64,000 nt of DNA from NCBI RefSeq assembly GCF_027105095.1, contig NZ_CP114278.1:372001-436000 (forward strand). Reading direction: 5' to 3'. The notes under the pieces were generated by a model that was not told the origin of the DNA, searched no databases, and saw only the letters and a list, made by a program, of their open reading frames with translations. This document shows positions 1-10,046 of this stretch, piece after piece; position 1 is the stretch's first letter; every line of letters begins with the position of its first letter. The position numbers and the translations under genes are program-made. Source of the stretch: Brevundimonas vesicularis. Its GTDB lineage: Bacteria > Pseudomonadota > Alphaproteobacteria > Caulobacterales > Caulobacteraceae.

Positions 1-10
1 AGACAGTCTC

Positions 11-880
11 ATGAGCCCTGCGAGACCCTCGGGACCGGCCCGTCTGGCCACCTATTTCCACGTTCACCTGGTGTCGGACTCCACCGGCGAGACCTTGAAC
101 GCCATGGCCAAGGCGGTGACCGCACGCTTCGACGGCGTCATTCCGATCGAGCACATCTACTCCCTGGTGAGGTCGGCAAAGCAGATGGAGCGGGTGCTGC
201 AGGAGGTGGAGTCCGCGCCGGGCGTCGTTCTCCACACCCTGGTCGACCGCGATCTGCGCGAGCAACTGGAAGAAGGCTGCCGTCGCCTAGACATGCCCCA
301 GATCGGCGCGCTGGATCCGCTGGTCGGGGCCATGTCGCGCTATCTTGGCGCGGCCCTGTCCACCCGCGTCGGCGCCCAGCACGCGCTGGACCATGACTAT
401 TTCAACCGGATCGCGGCGCTGGACTTCGCCATGGCCTACGACGACGGCCAAGGCTCTCTGGATCAGCTGGAGGGCGCCGACGTCGTTCTATGCGGGGTCA
501 GCCGGACATCCAAGACCCCCACCTGCATCTATCTGGCCCACCGGGGCATCAGGGCGGCCAACGTGCCCCTGGTGCCGGGTCAGGAGGACGGCGAGCGGCT
601 GACCAAGCTGAAGAACCCCTTGGTGATCGGCCTGACCGTGTCGCCTGATCGACTGGTTCAGATCCGGCGCAACCGTATCGACAATCTGAACGCCAGCCAG
701 TCGTCGAACTACACCGATCAGGACGCCGTGCGCGACGAGACGATCAAAGCCCGGCGGGCCTTCGAGCGGCGCGGCTGGCCGACCATCGACGTGACCCGCC
801 GTTCGGTGGAAGAGACGGCGGCGGCGATCACCAATCTTCTGAGCGAGCATCGCAACCACAAGATCGGGACGACCTGGTGA
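11..880 (+). CDS. ppsR: PPDK/PEP synthase regulatory protein (DUF299 kinase-pyrophosphorylase)
   Basis: 289 aa, usual length for the DUF299 family. These bifunctional cytosolic enzymes inactivate pyruvate phosphate dikinase or PEP synthase by ADP-dependent threonine phosphorylation and reactivate it by phosphorolysis, so controlling PEP formation. The P-loop-like stretch GVSRTSKT is at residues 162-169. The N-terminal part (HLVSDSTGET near residues 19-28) is also typical. The stop codon overlaps the GTG start of maf by four bases, heading a tightly coupled run to coaE. In Caulobacter and Rickettsia this gene (RP001 family) flanks the chromosomal origin. Family is clear; whether the target is PPDK or PpsA cannot be read here. 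Confidence 0.9.
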   Translation: MSPARPSGPARLATYFHVHLVSDSTGETLNAMAKAVTARFDGVIPIEHIYSLVRSAKQMERVLQEVESAPGVVLHTLVDRDLREQLEEGCRRLDMPQIGALDPLVGAMSRYLGAALSTRVGAQHALDHDYFNRIAALDFAMAYDDGQGSLDQLEGADVVLCGVSRTSKTPTCIYLAHRGIRAANVPLVPGQEDGERLTKLKNPLVIGLTVSPDRLVQIRRNRIDNLNASQSSNYTDQDAVRDETIKARRAFERRGWPTIDVTRRSVEETAAAITNLLSEHRNHKIGTTW

Positions 881-1473
881 AATCTGAATCTCTCATCCTG
901 GCGTCCAAGAGCGCGGCCCGCCGCGCCATATTGGAAAACGCCGGCGTCGCCTTCGAGGTGCGCGTCGCCGCTGTGGACGAGGACGCCATCAAGGCCGTCT
1001 CGACCGACCTGGACGCCGCCGCCCTCGCCGTTCGTCTCGCGGAAGCCAAGGCCCTGGCCGTCTCACGCGACGACGAAACCGCCTGGGTGCTGGGCTCGGA
1101 TCAGACCCTGGCCTTTGACGGCGGCCTGGTCTCCAAGGCCAGGTCTCTGGACGCGGCGCGCGAGCGGCTGAAAGCCATGCGCGGCAAGTCGCACCAACTG
1201 CACTCGGGCTCAGCGCTGGCGACCAAGGGCCAGATCGTCTGGTCCGGCGTCGATACGGTTCAGATGCGGATGCGCGATTTCTCGGACGCCTTCCTCGACG
1301 CCTATCTGGCGGCCGAGGGCGAGGCTCTGCTGTCCTGCGTCGGCTCCTACCGGCTGGAGGGGCTGGGCTCGCAGCTGTTCGAAGCGGTGGACGGCGACTA
1401 TTTCACGGTGCTGGGCCTGCCGCTCTGGCCGGTGTTGAAAGAGCTGCGTCGGGCTGGTGTGATCGCGGTATGA
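877..1473 (+). CDS. maf: Maf family nucleotide pyrophosphatase
   Basis: 198 aa. Maf proteins hydrolyse non-canonical or modified nucleoside triphosphates in the cytosol and are linked to septation arrest. The Maf signature SKSAARR is at residues 10-16 and the conserved acidic motif LGSDQTL is around residue 75. Start is GTG at 877, inside a GTGA overlap with the ppsR stop; translation from it gives the expected short beta strand before the signature. The stop overlaps the aroE ATG (ATGA). Which Maf subfamily (dTTP/UTP-type or m7GTP-type) is not decided here. Confidence 0.92.
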   Translation: MKSESLILASKSAARRAILENAGVAFEVRVAAVDEDAIKAVSTDLDAAALAVRLAEAKALAVSRDDETAWVLGSDQTLAFDGGLVSKARSLDAARERLKAMRGKSHQLHSGSALATKGQIVWSGVDTVQMRMRDFSDAFLDAYLAAEGEALLSCVGSYRLEGLGSQLFEAVDGDYFTVLGLPLWPVLKELRRAGVIAV

Positions 1474-2300
1474 GCACGCACCGCATAACCGGGGCCGCCT
1501 TGGTCGCCGGGATCGCCGGAAATCCGGTCGCCCATTCGCTTAGCCCGGTCATCCACAACGCCTGGCTGGCGGCCGGCGGGATCGACGGCGCCTACGTGCC
1601 CTTCGTCCCTGCGGATGCCGCCGGGTTCGAGACCCTGATCGCGGCGGGGCGCGCCGGTCTGATCATGGGGCTGAACGTCACCGCCCCATTCAAGGAACAG
1701 GCCTTCGCCCTGGCGGATCAGGCGACGGCAGCGGCGCGACTGACGTCCTCGGCCAATATCTTGCAGTTCGAAAACGGCCGGGTGCTGGCCGACAGTTCCG
1801 ACGGCGTCGGCCTGATGCGCGGCTTGAAGGAACAGGCGCCAGACCTGGACGTGGCGGGGCGGCCTGTAGTGATGCTGGGCGCCGGCGGCGCGGCCCGCGC
1901 AGGGTCCGGCGCCCTGGTCGAGGCGGGCGCCGAGGTGCGCATCGTCAACCGTTCGCCCGAACGCGCAGAGGCTTTGGCCGCTGATCTTGGACCCTCGGTT
2001 CGGGTCGTGACGGCCGATGACGCCTTCGACGGCGCAGCCCTGGTCGTCAACGCGCTGAGCGTTGCGCCCAACATCGACTTCGACCGGATCGCGCCCGGCA
2101 CGGTGGTGATGGACATGACCTACAAGCCGTTGGCTACGCCCTTTCTGACGGCGGCGCGCGAACGCGGCCTGCCGACGGTGGATGGATTGGCCATGTTGAT
2201 CGGCCAGGCGGCGCCGTCGTTCGAAGCCTTGTTCCGCCGCCCGCCGCCGCCTCTCGATCTTCGTGCCCTGTTGATGACGCATCTGGGCGAGGCGGCATGA
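1470..2300 (+). CDS. aroE: Shikimate dehydrogenase (NADP+)
   Basis: 276 aa, normal length. It reduces 3-dehydroshikimate to shikimate in the cytosolic aromatic amino acid pathway. Substrate motif [13 protein letters not shown] is at residues 18-30, catalytic Lys75 lies in NVTAPFK, conserved Asp111 in SSDGVG, and the NADP-binding loop GAGGAAR at 137-143. Overlaps maf at its start and coaE at its end by ATGA, so translation is probably coupled across the four-gene run. Confidence 0.95.
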   Translation: MSTHRITGAALVAGIAGNPVAHSLSPVIHNAWLAAGGIDGAYVPFVPADAAGFETLIAAGRAGLIMGLNVTAPFKEQAFALADQATAAARLTSSANILQFENGRVLADSSDGVGLMRGLKEQAPDLDVAGRPVVMLGAGGAARAGSGALVEAGAEVRIVNRSPERAEALAADLGPSVRVVTADDAFDGAALVVNALSVAPNIDFDRIAPGTVVMDMTYKPLATPFLTAARERGLPTVDGLAMLIGQAAPSFEALFRRPPPPLDLRALLMTHLGEAA

Positions 2301-2929
2301 TCCTGCTCGGTCTCACCGGTTCCATCGGCATGGGCAAGTCGACGACGACGGCCATGTTCGCCGATCTGGGTGCGGTCGTCTGGAACGCCGACGATGCGGT
2401 TCACCGCCTCTATGCGCCCGGAGGCGCCGCAGTCGTTCCGGTGGGCGAAGCCTTTCCCGGCGTCCTCGTGGACGGCGCGGTCGATCGCACGCGTCTGGCC
2501 GAGGCGCTTGGGAAAGACGACACAGCGTTCCACCGTCTGGAAGCCATCGTCCACCCCTTGGTCGCCCAGGGTCGCGCGGCCGACTTGGAGGCGGCGCGCA
2601 CGGCGGGTGTGAAACTGGCGGTTCTGGACATCCCCCTGCTGTTCGAGACGGGTGGGGACAAGGGCGTCGACGCCGTCGTGGTGGTCACCGCCGACCCTGC
2701 GATACAGGCGGAGCGCGTCCTGGCCCGTCCCGGCATGACCCGCGAACGGTTCGACGCCATCCTGGCGCGCCAGATGCCGGACGCGGAAAAGCGCGCCCGC
2801 GCCGATTTCGTCATCGACACCGGCCGGGGGTTGGAGGCTGCTCGAGCCGAGGTCGAGGCGATCGTCGCCGTCGTTCTGGACCCGTCGTGGATATCTCCCC
2901 GGCGCGGCGCGGCGAGCCTTTCGCGCTGA
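2297..2929 (+). CDS. coaE: Dephospho-CoA kinase
   Basis: 210 aa. It phosphorylates the 3'-hydroxyl of dephospho-CoA, the last step of coenzyme A synthesis. The P-loop GSIGMGKS is at residues 8-15 in the family context [12 protein letters not shown], followed by the [13 protein letters not shown] CoA-domain motif near residues 112-120. The last ~15 residues ([10 protein letters not shown] end) are not family-conserved. The gene ends the overlapping ppsR-maf-aroE-coaE run; dnaQ follows after 24 bases. Confidence 0.94.
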   Translation: MILLGLTGSIGMGKSTTTAMFADLGAVVWNADDAVHRLYAPGGAAVVPVGEAFPGVLVDGAVDRTRLAEALGKDDTAFHRLEAIVHPLVAQGRAADLEAARTAGVKLAVLDIPLLFETGGDKGVDAVVVVTADPAIQAERVLARPGMTRERFDAILARQMPDAEKRARADFVIDTGRGLEAARAEVEAIVAVVLDPSWISPRRGAASLSR

Positions 2930-2953
2930 GGCGAATGCCGCCATTAAGGGCGA

Positions 2954-3676
2954 ATGGCGCGCGAGATCGTTCTGGATACGGAAACCACCGGATTCGACCC
3001 CAAGACGGGCGACCGGCTGATCGAGGTCGGCTGTATCGAGATCCAGGATTTGCTGCCGACGGGGCGGACCTTCCATCGGTTCGTCAATCCCGAGCGGCTG
3101 ATCCCGCCCGACGCCATCCGGGTTCACGGCATCACCGACGAGAAGGTCAAGGATGCGCCCAAGTTCGCCGAGATCGCCGACGACCTGATCGAATTCATCG
3201 GCGATGCGCAGATGATCGCCCACAACGCCGCCTTCGACCGGAACTTCATCGACTTCGAATATGCGCGGTGCGGCCGGCCGATCACCGGCGAGGCGCGCTG
3301 GATCGATACGCTGAAACTGGCCCAGACGCAGTTTCCGGGCATGCCCAACTCACTGGACGCCCTGTGCAAACGCTATAAGGTGTCGCTGGTCGAGCGGACG
3401 CTGCACGGTGCCCTGATCGACGCCCGTCTGCTGGCCGAGGTCTATCTGGAGCTTCGTGGCGGCAAGGAGCGGGTGCTGGACCTGTCGTCCGCGCCGGTCG
3501 GTCGTGGCCCCGGCGGCGTCATCGAAACCGCCGCCTACGGCCAGCGTCCCCGCCCCCTGGCGCCGCGCTCCACGCCCGAGGAACAGGCCGCCCACGTCGC
3601 CTTCCTCGCCAAGGCGCTGAAGGACCGATCACTGTGGGACGCCTACGGCCTGCCGGCGCAGGAAGACGCTGCGTAG
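2954..3676 (+). CDS. dnaQ: DNA polymerase III epsilon subunit, proofreading exonuclease
   Basis: 240 aa. 3'-5' exonuclease of the replicative polymerase core. DEDDh motifs are intact: ExoI Asp8 and Glu10 (LDTETTG), ExoII Asp95 (HNAAFDRNF), ExoIII His151 and Asp156 (LHGALIDAR). The C-terminal tail after residue 170 is Pro/Ala-rich and should carry the alpha-subunit binding segment. Follows coaE closely, an order kept near the origin in Caulobacterales. A REP-like hairpin separates it from the convergent dapB. Confidence 0.95.
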   Translation: MAREIVLDTETTGFDPKTGDRLIEVGCIEIQDLLPTGRTFHRFVNPERLIPPDAIRVHGITDEKVKDAPKFAEIADDLIEFIGDAQMIAHNAAFDRNFIDFEYARCGRPITGEARWIDTLKLAQTQFPGMPNSLDALCKRYKVSLVERTLHGALIDARLLAEVYLELRGGKERVLDLSSAPVGRGPGGVIETAAYGQRPRPLAPRSTPEEQAAHVAFLAKALKDRSLWDAYGLPAQEDAA

Positions 3677-3700
3677 CCAAGACGAACCTGACAAACCGTT

Positions 3701-3828
3701 GTCATTCCGGGGCTGAGCGGAGCGAGGAACCCGGAAGCCAGGCGTGAGGTTTGGATCTCGGACGCATCTTCTAGAACGAGATTGCGCTCCTGGGTTCCGG
3801 GTTCTGCCTTCGGCCGCCCCGGAATGAC
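3701..3828. repeat. REP-like long palindromic element between convergent genes
   Basis: Perfect 13-base outer arms (3701-3713 and 3816-3828) enclose inner arms that pair 15 of 16 (GAACCCGGAAGCCAGG near 3727 with CCTGGGTTCCGGGTTC near 3789). The element therefore folds into a long hairpin of about 128 bases. It sits in the 219-base gap between dnaQ and dapB, which converge, so it can end transcription from both sides. The outer arm is like the GTCATTCCGGGG-type dispersed repeats of alphaproteobacteria. A degraded right end recurs at 60104-60124. Confidence 0.75.
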
Positions 3829-3895
3829 GCAGATGATCTGTTTTGACGTCGTGACCGAGTCGCGAACATAGCAGGGCGGCGATCGCCCTTGGGCA

Positions 3896-4645
3896 TCAGG
3901 CCTGCCTGAAGCCAAGCACGTCCTGCATGTCGTAAAGACCGGGGCGGCGTGTGCGGACCCAGGCGGCGGCGGCGACGGCGCCGCGGGCGAACAGCGACCG
4001 GTCGATGGCCGAATGGCTGAGCGTCAGAACCTCGTCCTCGGAGGCGAACAGCACCGTGTGTTCGCCCACGATCCCGCCGGCGCGGATCGAAGAAAAGCCG
4101 ATCTTGCCGGTCTCCCGCTCGCCCTGCACGCCGTCGTAGGGGGCGGTGCGCAACTGGGCCAGATCCGCGAACCGACCCTCAGCGGCGGCTTCGCCCAGCA
4201 TCAGGGCCGTGCCCGAGGGTGAATCGACCTTGCGGCGGTGGTGGGCCTCGGTGATCTCGATGTCCCAGTCCTGGGCGTCCAGACGTTGGGCCGCGTGCTG
4301 GACCAGGCCGATCAAGATGTTCACGCCCAGGGAGAAATTGCCGCTCTTGACGATGGCGACCTTCTCGGCGGCCTTCATCAAGTCGGCTTCCTGCTCGTCC
4401 GTGAAGCCGGTCGAGCCGATCACCAGGGCCGGGCCTCCGCGCTCGGCCGCGCTCTGGGCCAGGGCGACCGAGGCGGCCGGGGTCGAGAAGTCGATGATCA
4501 CGTCGCACAGCGACAGGTCGGCGGTTTCGCCCCAATCGAAGCGGGCGGCGACCACCACGTCTTCGCGGGCGTCCAGAACCTGAGAGACCGCACGCCCCAT
4601 CCGGCCGCGATAGCCGGAAATGCCGGCGTGGAAGATTGCGCTCAA
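3896..4645 (-). CDS. dapB: 4-hydroxy-tetrahydrodipicolinate reductase
   Basis: 249 aa, slightly shorter than the usual ~265. It reduces HTPA to tetrahydrodipicolinate with NAD(P)H in the lysine/diaminopimelate pathway that feeds peptidoglycan. Nucleotide loop GYRGRMG is at residues 11-17; the family signature EAHHRRKVDSPSGTA (133-147) holds the catalytic His/Lys. Start is read as TTG at 4645, overlapping the dnaJ stop by four bases. This places the GxxGxMG loop at the expected distance from the N-terminus, and no ATG fits. Likely cotranscribed with dnaJ. Confidence 0.93.
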   Translation of the reverse strand: MSAIFHAGISGYRGRMGRAVSQVLDAREDVVVAARFDWGETADLSLCDVIIDFSTPAASVALAQSAAERGGPALVIGSTGFTDEQEADLMKAAEKVAIVKSGNFSLGVNILIGLVQHAAQRLDAQDWDIEITEAHHRRKVDSPSGTALMLGEAAAEGRFADLAQLRTAPYDGVQGERETGKIGFSSIRAGGIVGEHTVLFASEDEVLTLSHSAIDRSLFARGAVAAAAWVRTRRPGLYDMQDVLGFRQA

Positions 4646-5844
4646 ACCGCGTTCTCTTTCGACCCGTCCGCGTCCTGATTGCCCAGGATGTCGGCCCAGA
4701 AACGCTTCGCCTTTCCGGCAAAGCTGGAATTCCTGGGGTTCTGCCCCTCCCCGAACGACAGGGCAAGCTCTTCCAGCAACTCACGCTGGCGCGCGGTCAG
4801 ATCGGTGGGCGTCTCGACGAACAGTTCGACCACCAGATCGCCCCGGTTGCGGCCGTTCAGATGGGGCATGCCCTTGCCCTTGATGCGTACGGTCTTGCCG
4901 GTCTGGGCGCCGGCCGGCACGGTGACGGAGGCCTTGCACTTGCCGTCGCAGGCCGTGGAGACCAGGCAGGGCGCGTCGATCTCGCCGCCCAGGGCCGCCA
5001 CCGTCATCGGCACGGGCACGGTGACCAGCAGGTCCAAGTTGTCGCGCTCGAACAGGTCGTGCGGCGTGACCGAGATGAAGACGTACAGATCGCCGCGCGG
5101 TCCGCCGCGCTGGCCCGCATCGCCCTCGCCCGACAGACGGATGCGCGAACCGTCGTCCACGCCGGCGGGGATTTTCAGGTTCAGGGTGCGGGTTTTGCGA
5201 ACCTGGCCGTGCCCGTGGCAGGTGGTGCAGGGATCGGCGATCATCTGACCCTGGCCGTGGCAACGGGGGCAGGTGCGTTCGACCTGGAAGAAGCCGTTGG
5301 CCTGGCGCACGCGACCGGCGCCCTGGCAGGTGGTGCAGGTGACGGGCTTGGTGCCCGGCTTGGCGCCCGACCCCTCGCACGTGTCGCAGGTCATCGTGGA
5401 GGGGATGTCGATCTCGACGTCCTCGCCCTTGTAGGCCTGCTCCAGGGTGATCTCCAGATCGTAGCGCAGGTCCGAGCCCCGGCGCGGTCCGCCCTGTTGG
5501 CCCCGGGCCTGACGTCCACCGAACGCGTCGCCGAACGCGTCGCCAAAGACCTGGGAGAAGATGTCGTTGATGTCCGAGAAACCCTGGCCGCCCTGGCCGA
5601 AGGGATTGCCACCCCCGCCGCCGTTCAGGCCCGCATGGCCGTAACGATCATAGGCCGCGCGCTTGTTGTCGTCCGACAGCACCGTATAGGCCTCGGACAG
5701 CTCCTTGAACTTGGCCATCGACTCTTCCGAGCCGCCGTTGCGGTCGGGGTGATGAACCATGGCCAGCTTGCGGTAGGCGGCTTTTAGGCCGGGGGCGTCG
5801 ATCGTGCGTTCGACACCCAGAACTTCGTAATAATCACGCGCCAT
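4642..5844 (-). CDS. dnaJ: Chaperone DnaJ (Hsp40)
   Basis: 400 aa, full type I Hsp40. It delivers substrates to DnaK and stimulates its ATPase. J domain with HPD at residues 32-34, Gly/Phe-rich linker at about 70-110, and four CxxCxGxG zinc repeats at 152-212 (CDTCEGSG, CTTCQGAG, CPRCHGQG, CTTCHGHG), then the C-terminal substrate domains. Lies 175 bases downstream of dnaK in the same direction, with an intrinsic terminator between. It is therefore expressed either by read-through or from its own promoter in 5845-5959. dapB overlaps its stop. Confidence 0.97.
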   Translation of the reverse strand: MARDYYEVLGVERTIDAPGLKAAYRKLAMVHHPDRNGGSEESMAKFKELSEAYTVLSDDNKRAAYDRYGHAGLNGGGGGNPFGQGGQGFSDINDIFSQVFGDAFGDAFGGRQARGQQGGPRRGSDLRYDLEITLEQAYKGEDVEIDIPSTMTCDTCEGSGAKPGTKPVTCTTCQGAGRVRQANGFFQVERTCPRCHGQGQMIADPCTTCHGHGQVRKTRTLNLKIPAGVDDGSRIRLSGEGDAGQRGGPRGDLYVFISVTPHDLFERDNLDLLVTVPVPMTVAALGGEIDAPCLVSTACDGKCKASVTVPAGAQTGKTVRIKGKGMPHLNGRNRGDLVVELFVETPTDLTARQRELLEELALSFGEGQNPRNSSFAGKAKRFWADILGNQDADGSKENAV

Positions 5845-5959
5845 CGGGCGTTCGTCCTCATACTTCCCCGTTCGCTTTCGCCTCGCCTCTTATCGAGCGT
5901 TGGTCGAAATCGATGTCCCGGCTGACATGGGGTCCGGGACCAATGATGCAAGTTTCATG

Positions 5960-5993
5960 AAAAGGCCCCGCCTATCGCAAGACAAGCGGGGCC
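5960..5993 (-). terminator. Intrinsic terminator after dnaK
   Basis: Read on the minus strand, GGCCCCGC (5993-5986) pairs with GCGGGGCC (5971-5964) across a 14-base loop and is followed at once by four T (5963-5960). It starts 26 bases after the dnaK stop, between dnaK and dnaJ. The short T run suggests partial termination, which would lower dnaJ relative to dnaK. Confidence 0.8.
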
Positions 5994-6019
5994 GTATCAT
6001 TTCAGCGACCTGTGACGGA

Positions 6020-7927
<1,908 letters not shown>

Positions 7928-8066
7928 GTGTTCTTCAGTCTCTCTGGTTCGGCGGGCGATGCGGCGGCCTTCGACGAAGCGCCGCGCGTGACCGCCCCCG
8001 GTTGGGTTGGCGTGGATCAGGCTGGATAGCCCCAAGTTTCGCGGGGTTTCTCCGAAGCTGGCCCCG

Positions 8067-8094
8067 ATATGGGAAAATCCCCCCCGCCCGCAAG
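8067..8094 (-). promoter_or_regulatory. Sigma-32 (RpoH) type promoter for dnaK
   Basis: On the minus strand CTTG (8094-8091) is followed, after 16 bases, by TCCCATAT (8074-8067). This is the alphaproteobacterial RpoH pattern CTTGAA-N14-CCCAT, with positions 5-6 of the -35 box being CG instead of AA. It would give a dnaK leader of about 130 bases. RpoH control of dnaK is established in Caulobacter; the exact start here is inferred. The same -10 form (TCCCAT) and the same 14-base spacing occur at 31942-31970. Confidence 0.65.
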
Positions 8095-8217
8095 GGCGAT
8101 CTGCGATTCAACGCTTTCGAAGAACGCCGAAATTCGAAGATGCGGAGACAGCGATCGTCGGGCATAAGATTTGCCGTCGCGCTCTGGGGACCGCGATGAA
8201 GGAAGGGAGAGGAAACA

Positions 8218-8586
8218 ATGATCAAGACCATGCTCAAGGCGGCCGTCGCCGCCGCCGTTCTGATCGGCTCTGCGGCGGCCGCCGCGCCGCCTGCTGGGGC
8301 GCCGGCCAACCAGTCGCGCGACGGCTATGATCGGCACGTCACCATCAAGAACCGCACCGGCTGGACCATGTTGCGCTTCTACGCGTCGGATTCGCGCAGC
8401 GACGACTGGGAAGAGGACATCCTGGGCTCGGACGTTCTGGAAAGCGGGCAGGATGTGCGCATCAACATCGATGACGGCTCGGGCGCCTGCATCTATGACT
8501 TCAAGGCCGAGTTCACCAACGGTCAGGAGCTGACGCGGTCGCGCATCAATGTCTGTGAGGTCAGCGAATACACCTACACCCGTTGA
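8218..8586 (+). CDS. Small secreted protein of unknown function, divergent from dnaK
   Basis: 122 aa with a Sec signal peptide (charged start, Ala/Val-rich core, likely cleavage near residues 22-24 after AAAA). The mature part of ~98 residues looks beta-rich. It has the pattern VTIKNRTGWTM, then an acidic stretch (SDDWEEDILGSDVL), GQDVRINI, and a pair of Cys (ACIYDF and NVCEVS) that could form a disulfide. I know similar short periplasmic proteins in alphaproteobacteria, without an assigned role. The purine-rich ribosome site (GGAAGGGAGAGG) before the ATG is strong. Divergent from dnaK, 290 bases apart. Confidence 0.8.
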   Translation: MIKTMLKAAVAAAVLIGSAAAAAPPAGAPANQSRDGYDRHVTIKNRTGWTMLRFYASDSRSDDWEEDILGSDVLESGQDVRINIDDGSGACIYDFKAEFTNGQELTRSRINVCEVSEYTYTR

Positions 8587-8587
8587 G

Positions 8588-9187
8588 GTGAAGACCGCCG
8601 TCGAGGGCTTCCGGCTCTGGCCGGGGGCGCTCGATGCCGCGGCGCAGGCTAATCTGGTCAGCGAGGTGTTCGCCCGACTGAATGACGCGCCGCTGTATCG
8701 GCCGACTACGCCGGGCGGTCGGCCCTTCTCGGTTCAGATGAGCAACTTCGGGCCGCTGGGCTGGGTCTCCAATCGGGGCGGCTATCGCTATCAGTCGACC
8801 CATCCCGAGACCGGGCGACCCTGGCCCGCGATCCCGACTGTGCTTCTCGACCTGTGGGACGCCACGGTCGCCTGGCCCACGCCGCCGGACGCCTGTCTGG
8901 TCAATCTGTATCGCGATGCGGCGAAGATGGGCCTGCACCAGGACAAGGACGAGGCCGATCTGGGCGCGCCTGTCCTGTCGGTGTCGCTAGGAGACACGGC
9001 GACGTTCCGCATCGGCGCGGCGGAGGGCGGACGCACCACGACGCTGAGGCTGGACAGCGGCGACGTCTGCGCCCTGACCGGACCCGCGCGCCTGGCCCGT
9101 CACGGCGTCGACCGCGTGCTGGCCGGATCGTCGCGCCTGATCCCCGGCGGCGGCCGACTGAACCTGACGCTGCGCTGCGCCGGTTGA
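8588..9187 (+). CDS. alkB: AlkB-type Fe(II)/2-oxoglutarate-dependent nucleic acid dioxygenase
   Basis: 199 aa from GTG 8588 (an ATG at 8549 would add 13 residues and overlap the upstream gene). It removes N1-methyladenine and N3-methylcytosine lesions by oxidative demethylation. Iron ligands HxD are at about residues 117-119 (LHQDKDE) and the distal His in ARHGVDRV; the 2-oxoglutarate arginine lies in RLNLTLR. Length and motifs match E. coli AlkB, including MSNFGPLGW, PWPAIP and DACLVNLY. No ada gene is nearby and no SOS or Ada box was seen before it. Confidence 0.93.
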   Translation: MKTAVEGFRLWPGALDAAAQANLVSEVFARLNDAPLYRPTTPGGRPFSVQMSNFGPLGWVSNRGGYRYQSTHPETGRPWPAIPTVLLDLWDATVAWPTPPDACLVNLYRDAAKMGLHQDKDEADLGAPVLSVSLGDTATFRIGAAEGGRTTTLRLDSGDVCALTGPARLARHGVDRVLAGSSRLIPGGGRLNLTLRCAG

Positions 9188-9239
9188 GCGCCTGATTTTT
9201 GGACTGGCTTTCGACGGCAAGCTGCGGCGTAACTCGGGA

Positions 9240-9989
9240 ATGGACGACCTGAAGCGCCGCTGGGCCCGCCTCGAACCCCACATCACCGTCGTGGGCCCCG
9301 ACGACGACCGGCCCCGGCCGGCGGTGCTGTTGTTCCACGGCTGCGGGGGTCTGCGCGATCACCTGCCCCGCTATGCCGAGGTCGCCAAGGCGGCGGGCTG
9401 GCGCGCCTTCATCGTCGATTCCTACGGCCCGCGCGGCTGGGGCCGGGCCTTCACCCTGGCGGCGGTCTGCACGGGCCTGTCGTTCCGGGGCTATGAGCGG
9501 GTGGGCGACGTCCTGGCGGCGATCCAGGGCGTTTCGGCCCGCCCTGATGTCGACGCGACGAAGCTGGCCCTGGCCGGCTGGAGCCACGGCGGCTGGTCGA
9601 TCATGGAGATGATGAGCGGCGCGCCGACTCCCGGGGCCTTTGGCGTGAGCGATCCCGCCGAGGCCGACCTGTCCGGCGTCAAGGCGGTCTGGCTGGCCTA
9701 TCCCTATATCGGCCCGTTCGCCTTCAACCGGTTGAAGCCGTGGCGGCATTGCCCGCGCGTTCTGGCCGTCACCTGCAAGCGCGACCACCTGACGACTGTG
9801 CGCAACGCCGAACAGGTCAACGCCATGATCCGCAACTGCGGCTCCCAGGTCGAAAGCTGGATCGCCGGGGGCACCCACGCCTTCGACGAACCCACCAACA
9901 ATGGTCCGATGCGCCACGATCCGGAACTGACAGTCGAGGCCCTGCGCCGTTTCGGCGCCTTCCTGACCGACGCCGTGCCACACGGCTGA
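9240..9989 (+). CDS. Dienelactone hydrolase-like alpha/beta hydrolase
   Basis: 249 aa, no signal peptide. The alpha/beta hydrolase fold is shown by the oxyanion strand LFHGCGG (residues 32-38), the nucleophile elbow GWSHGG near residue 119, an Asp in CKRDHLT and a terminal His in GGTHAFDE, giving a Ser-Asp-His triad. DLH-like proteins with LFHGCGG usually have unknown esterase or peptidase substrates. Lies 52 bases after alkB and may share its transcript. Substrate not predictable. Confidence 0.82.
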   Translation: MDDLKRRWARLEPHITVVGPDDDRPRPAVLLFHGCGGLRDHLPRYAEVAKAAGWRAFIVDSYGPRGWGRAFTLAAVCTGLSFRGYERVGDVLAAIQGVSARPDVDATKLALAGWSHGGWSIMEMMSGAPTPGAFGVSDPAEADLSGVKAVWLAYPYIGPFAFNRLKPWRHCPRVLAVTCKRDHLTTVRNAEQVNAMIRNCGSQVESWIAGGTHAFDEPTNNGPMRHDPELTVEALRRFGAFLTDAVPHG

Positions 9990-10010
9990 AAAGAAAACTG
10001 ACCCGCGCTC

Positions 10011-10037
10011 TTGACGGGCGATCCATCACGTAACAAT
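10011..10037 (+). promoter_or_regulatory. Probable promoter of the Rrf2-flavoprotein pair
   Basis: TTGACG at 10011-10016 and TAACAAT at 10031-10037, spacing 14, as in the short-spaced alphaproteobacterial housekeeping promoters (TTGAC N10-14 then a loose -10). Transcription would begin near 10044-10047, at or next to the ATG at 10047, so the mRNA may be almost leaderless. There is no purine-rich ribosome site in front of the start. Confidence 0.5.
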
Positions 10038-10046
10038 TGAAGTTAC
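10030..10046 (+). promoter_or_regulatory. Inverted-repeat operator at the Rrf2 start
   Basis: GTAAC (10030-10034), a 7-base spacer and GTTAC (10042-10046) form a perfect 5-7-5 inverted repeat. It overlaps the -10 region and ends at the base before the ATG, where an autorepressor would block transcription. Rrf2 regulators commonly bind such short dyads over their own promoters. Confidence 0.6.

Noticed and set aside
3643..3915. 90-codon minus-strand frame over the dnaQ-dapB gap
   Set aside because: It consists mostly of the palindromic repeat translated; no conserved protein.
7928..8035. N-terminal extension of DnaK from an upstream ATG
   Set aside because: The extra 36 residues are not in the family and run through the untranslated leader; the standard [10 protein letters not shown] start is used.
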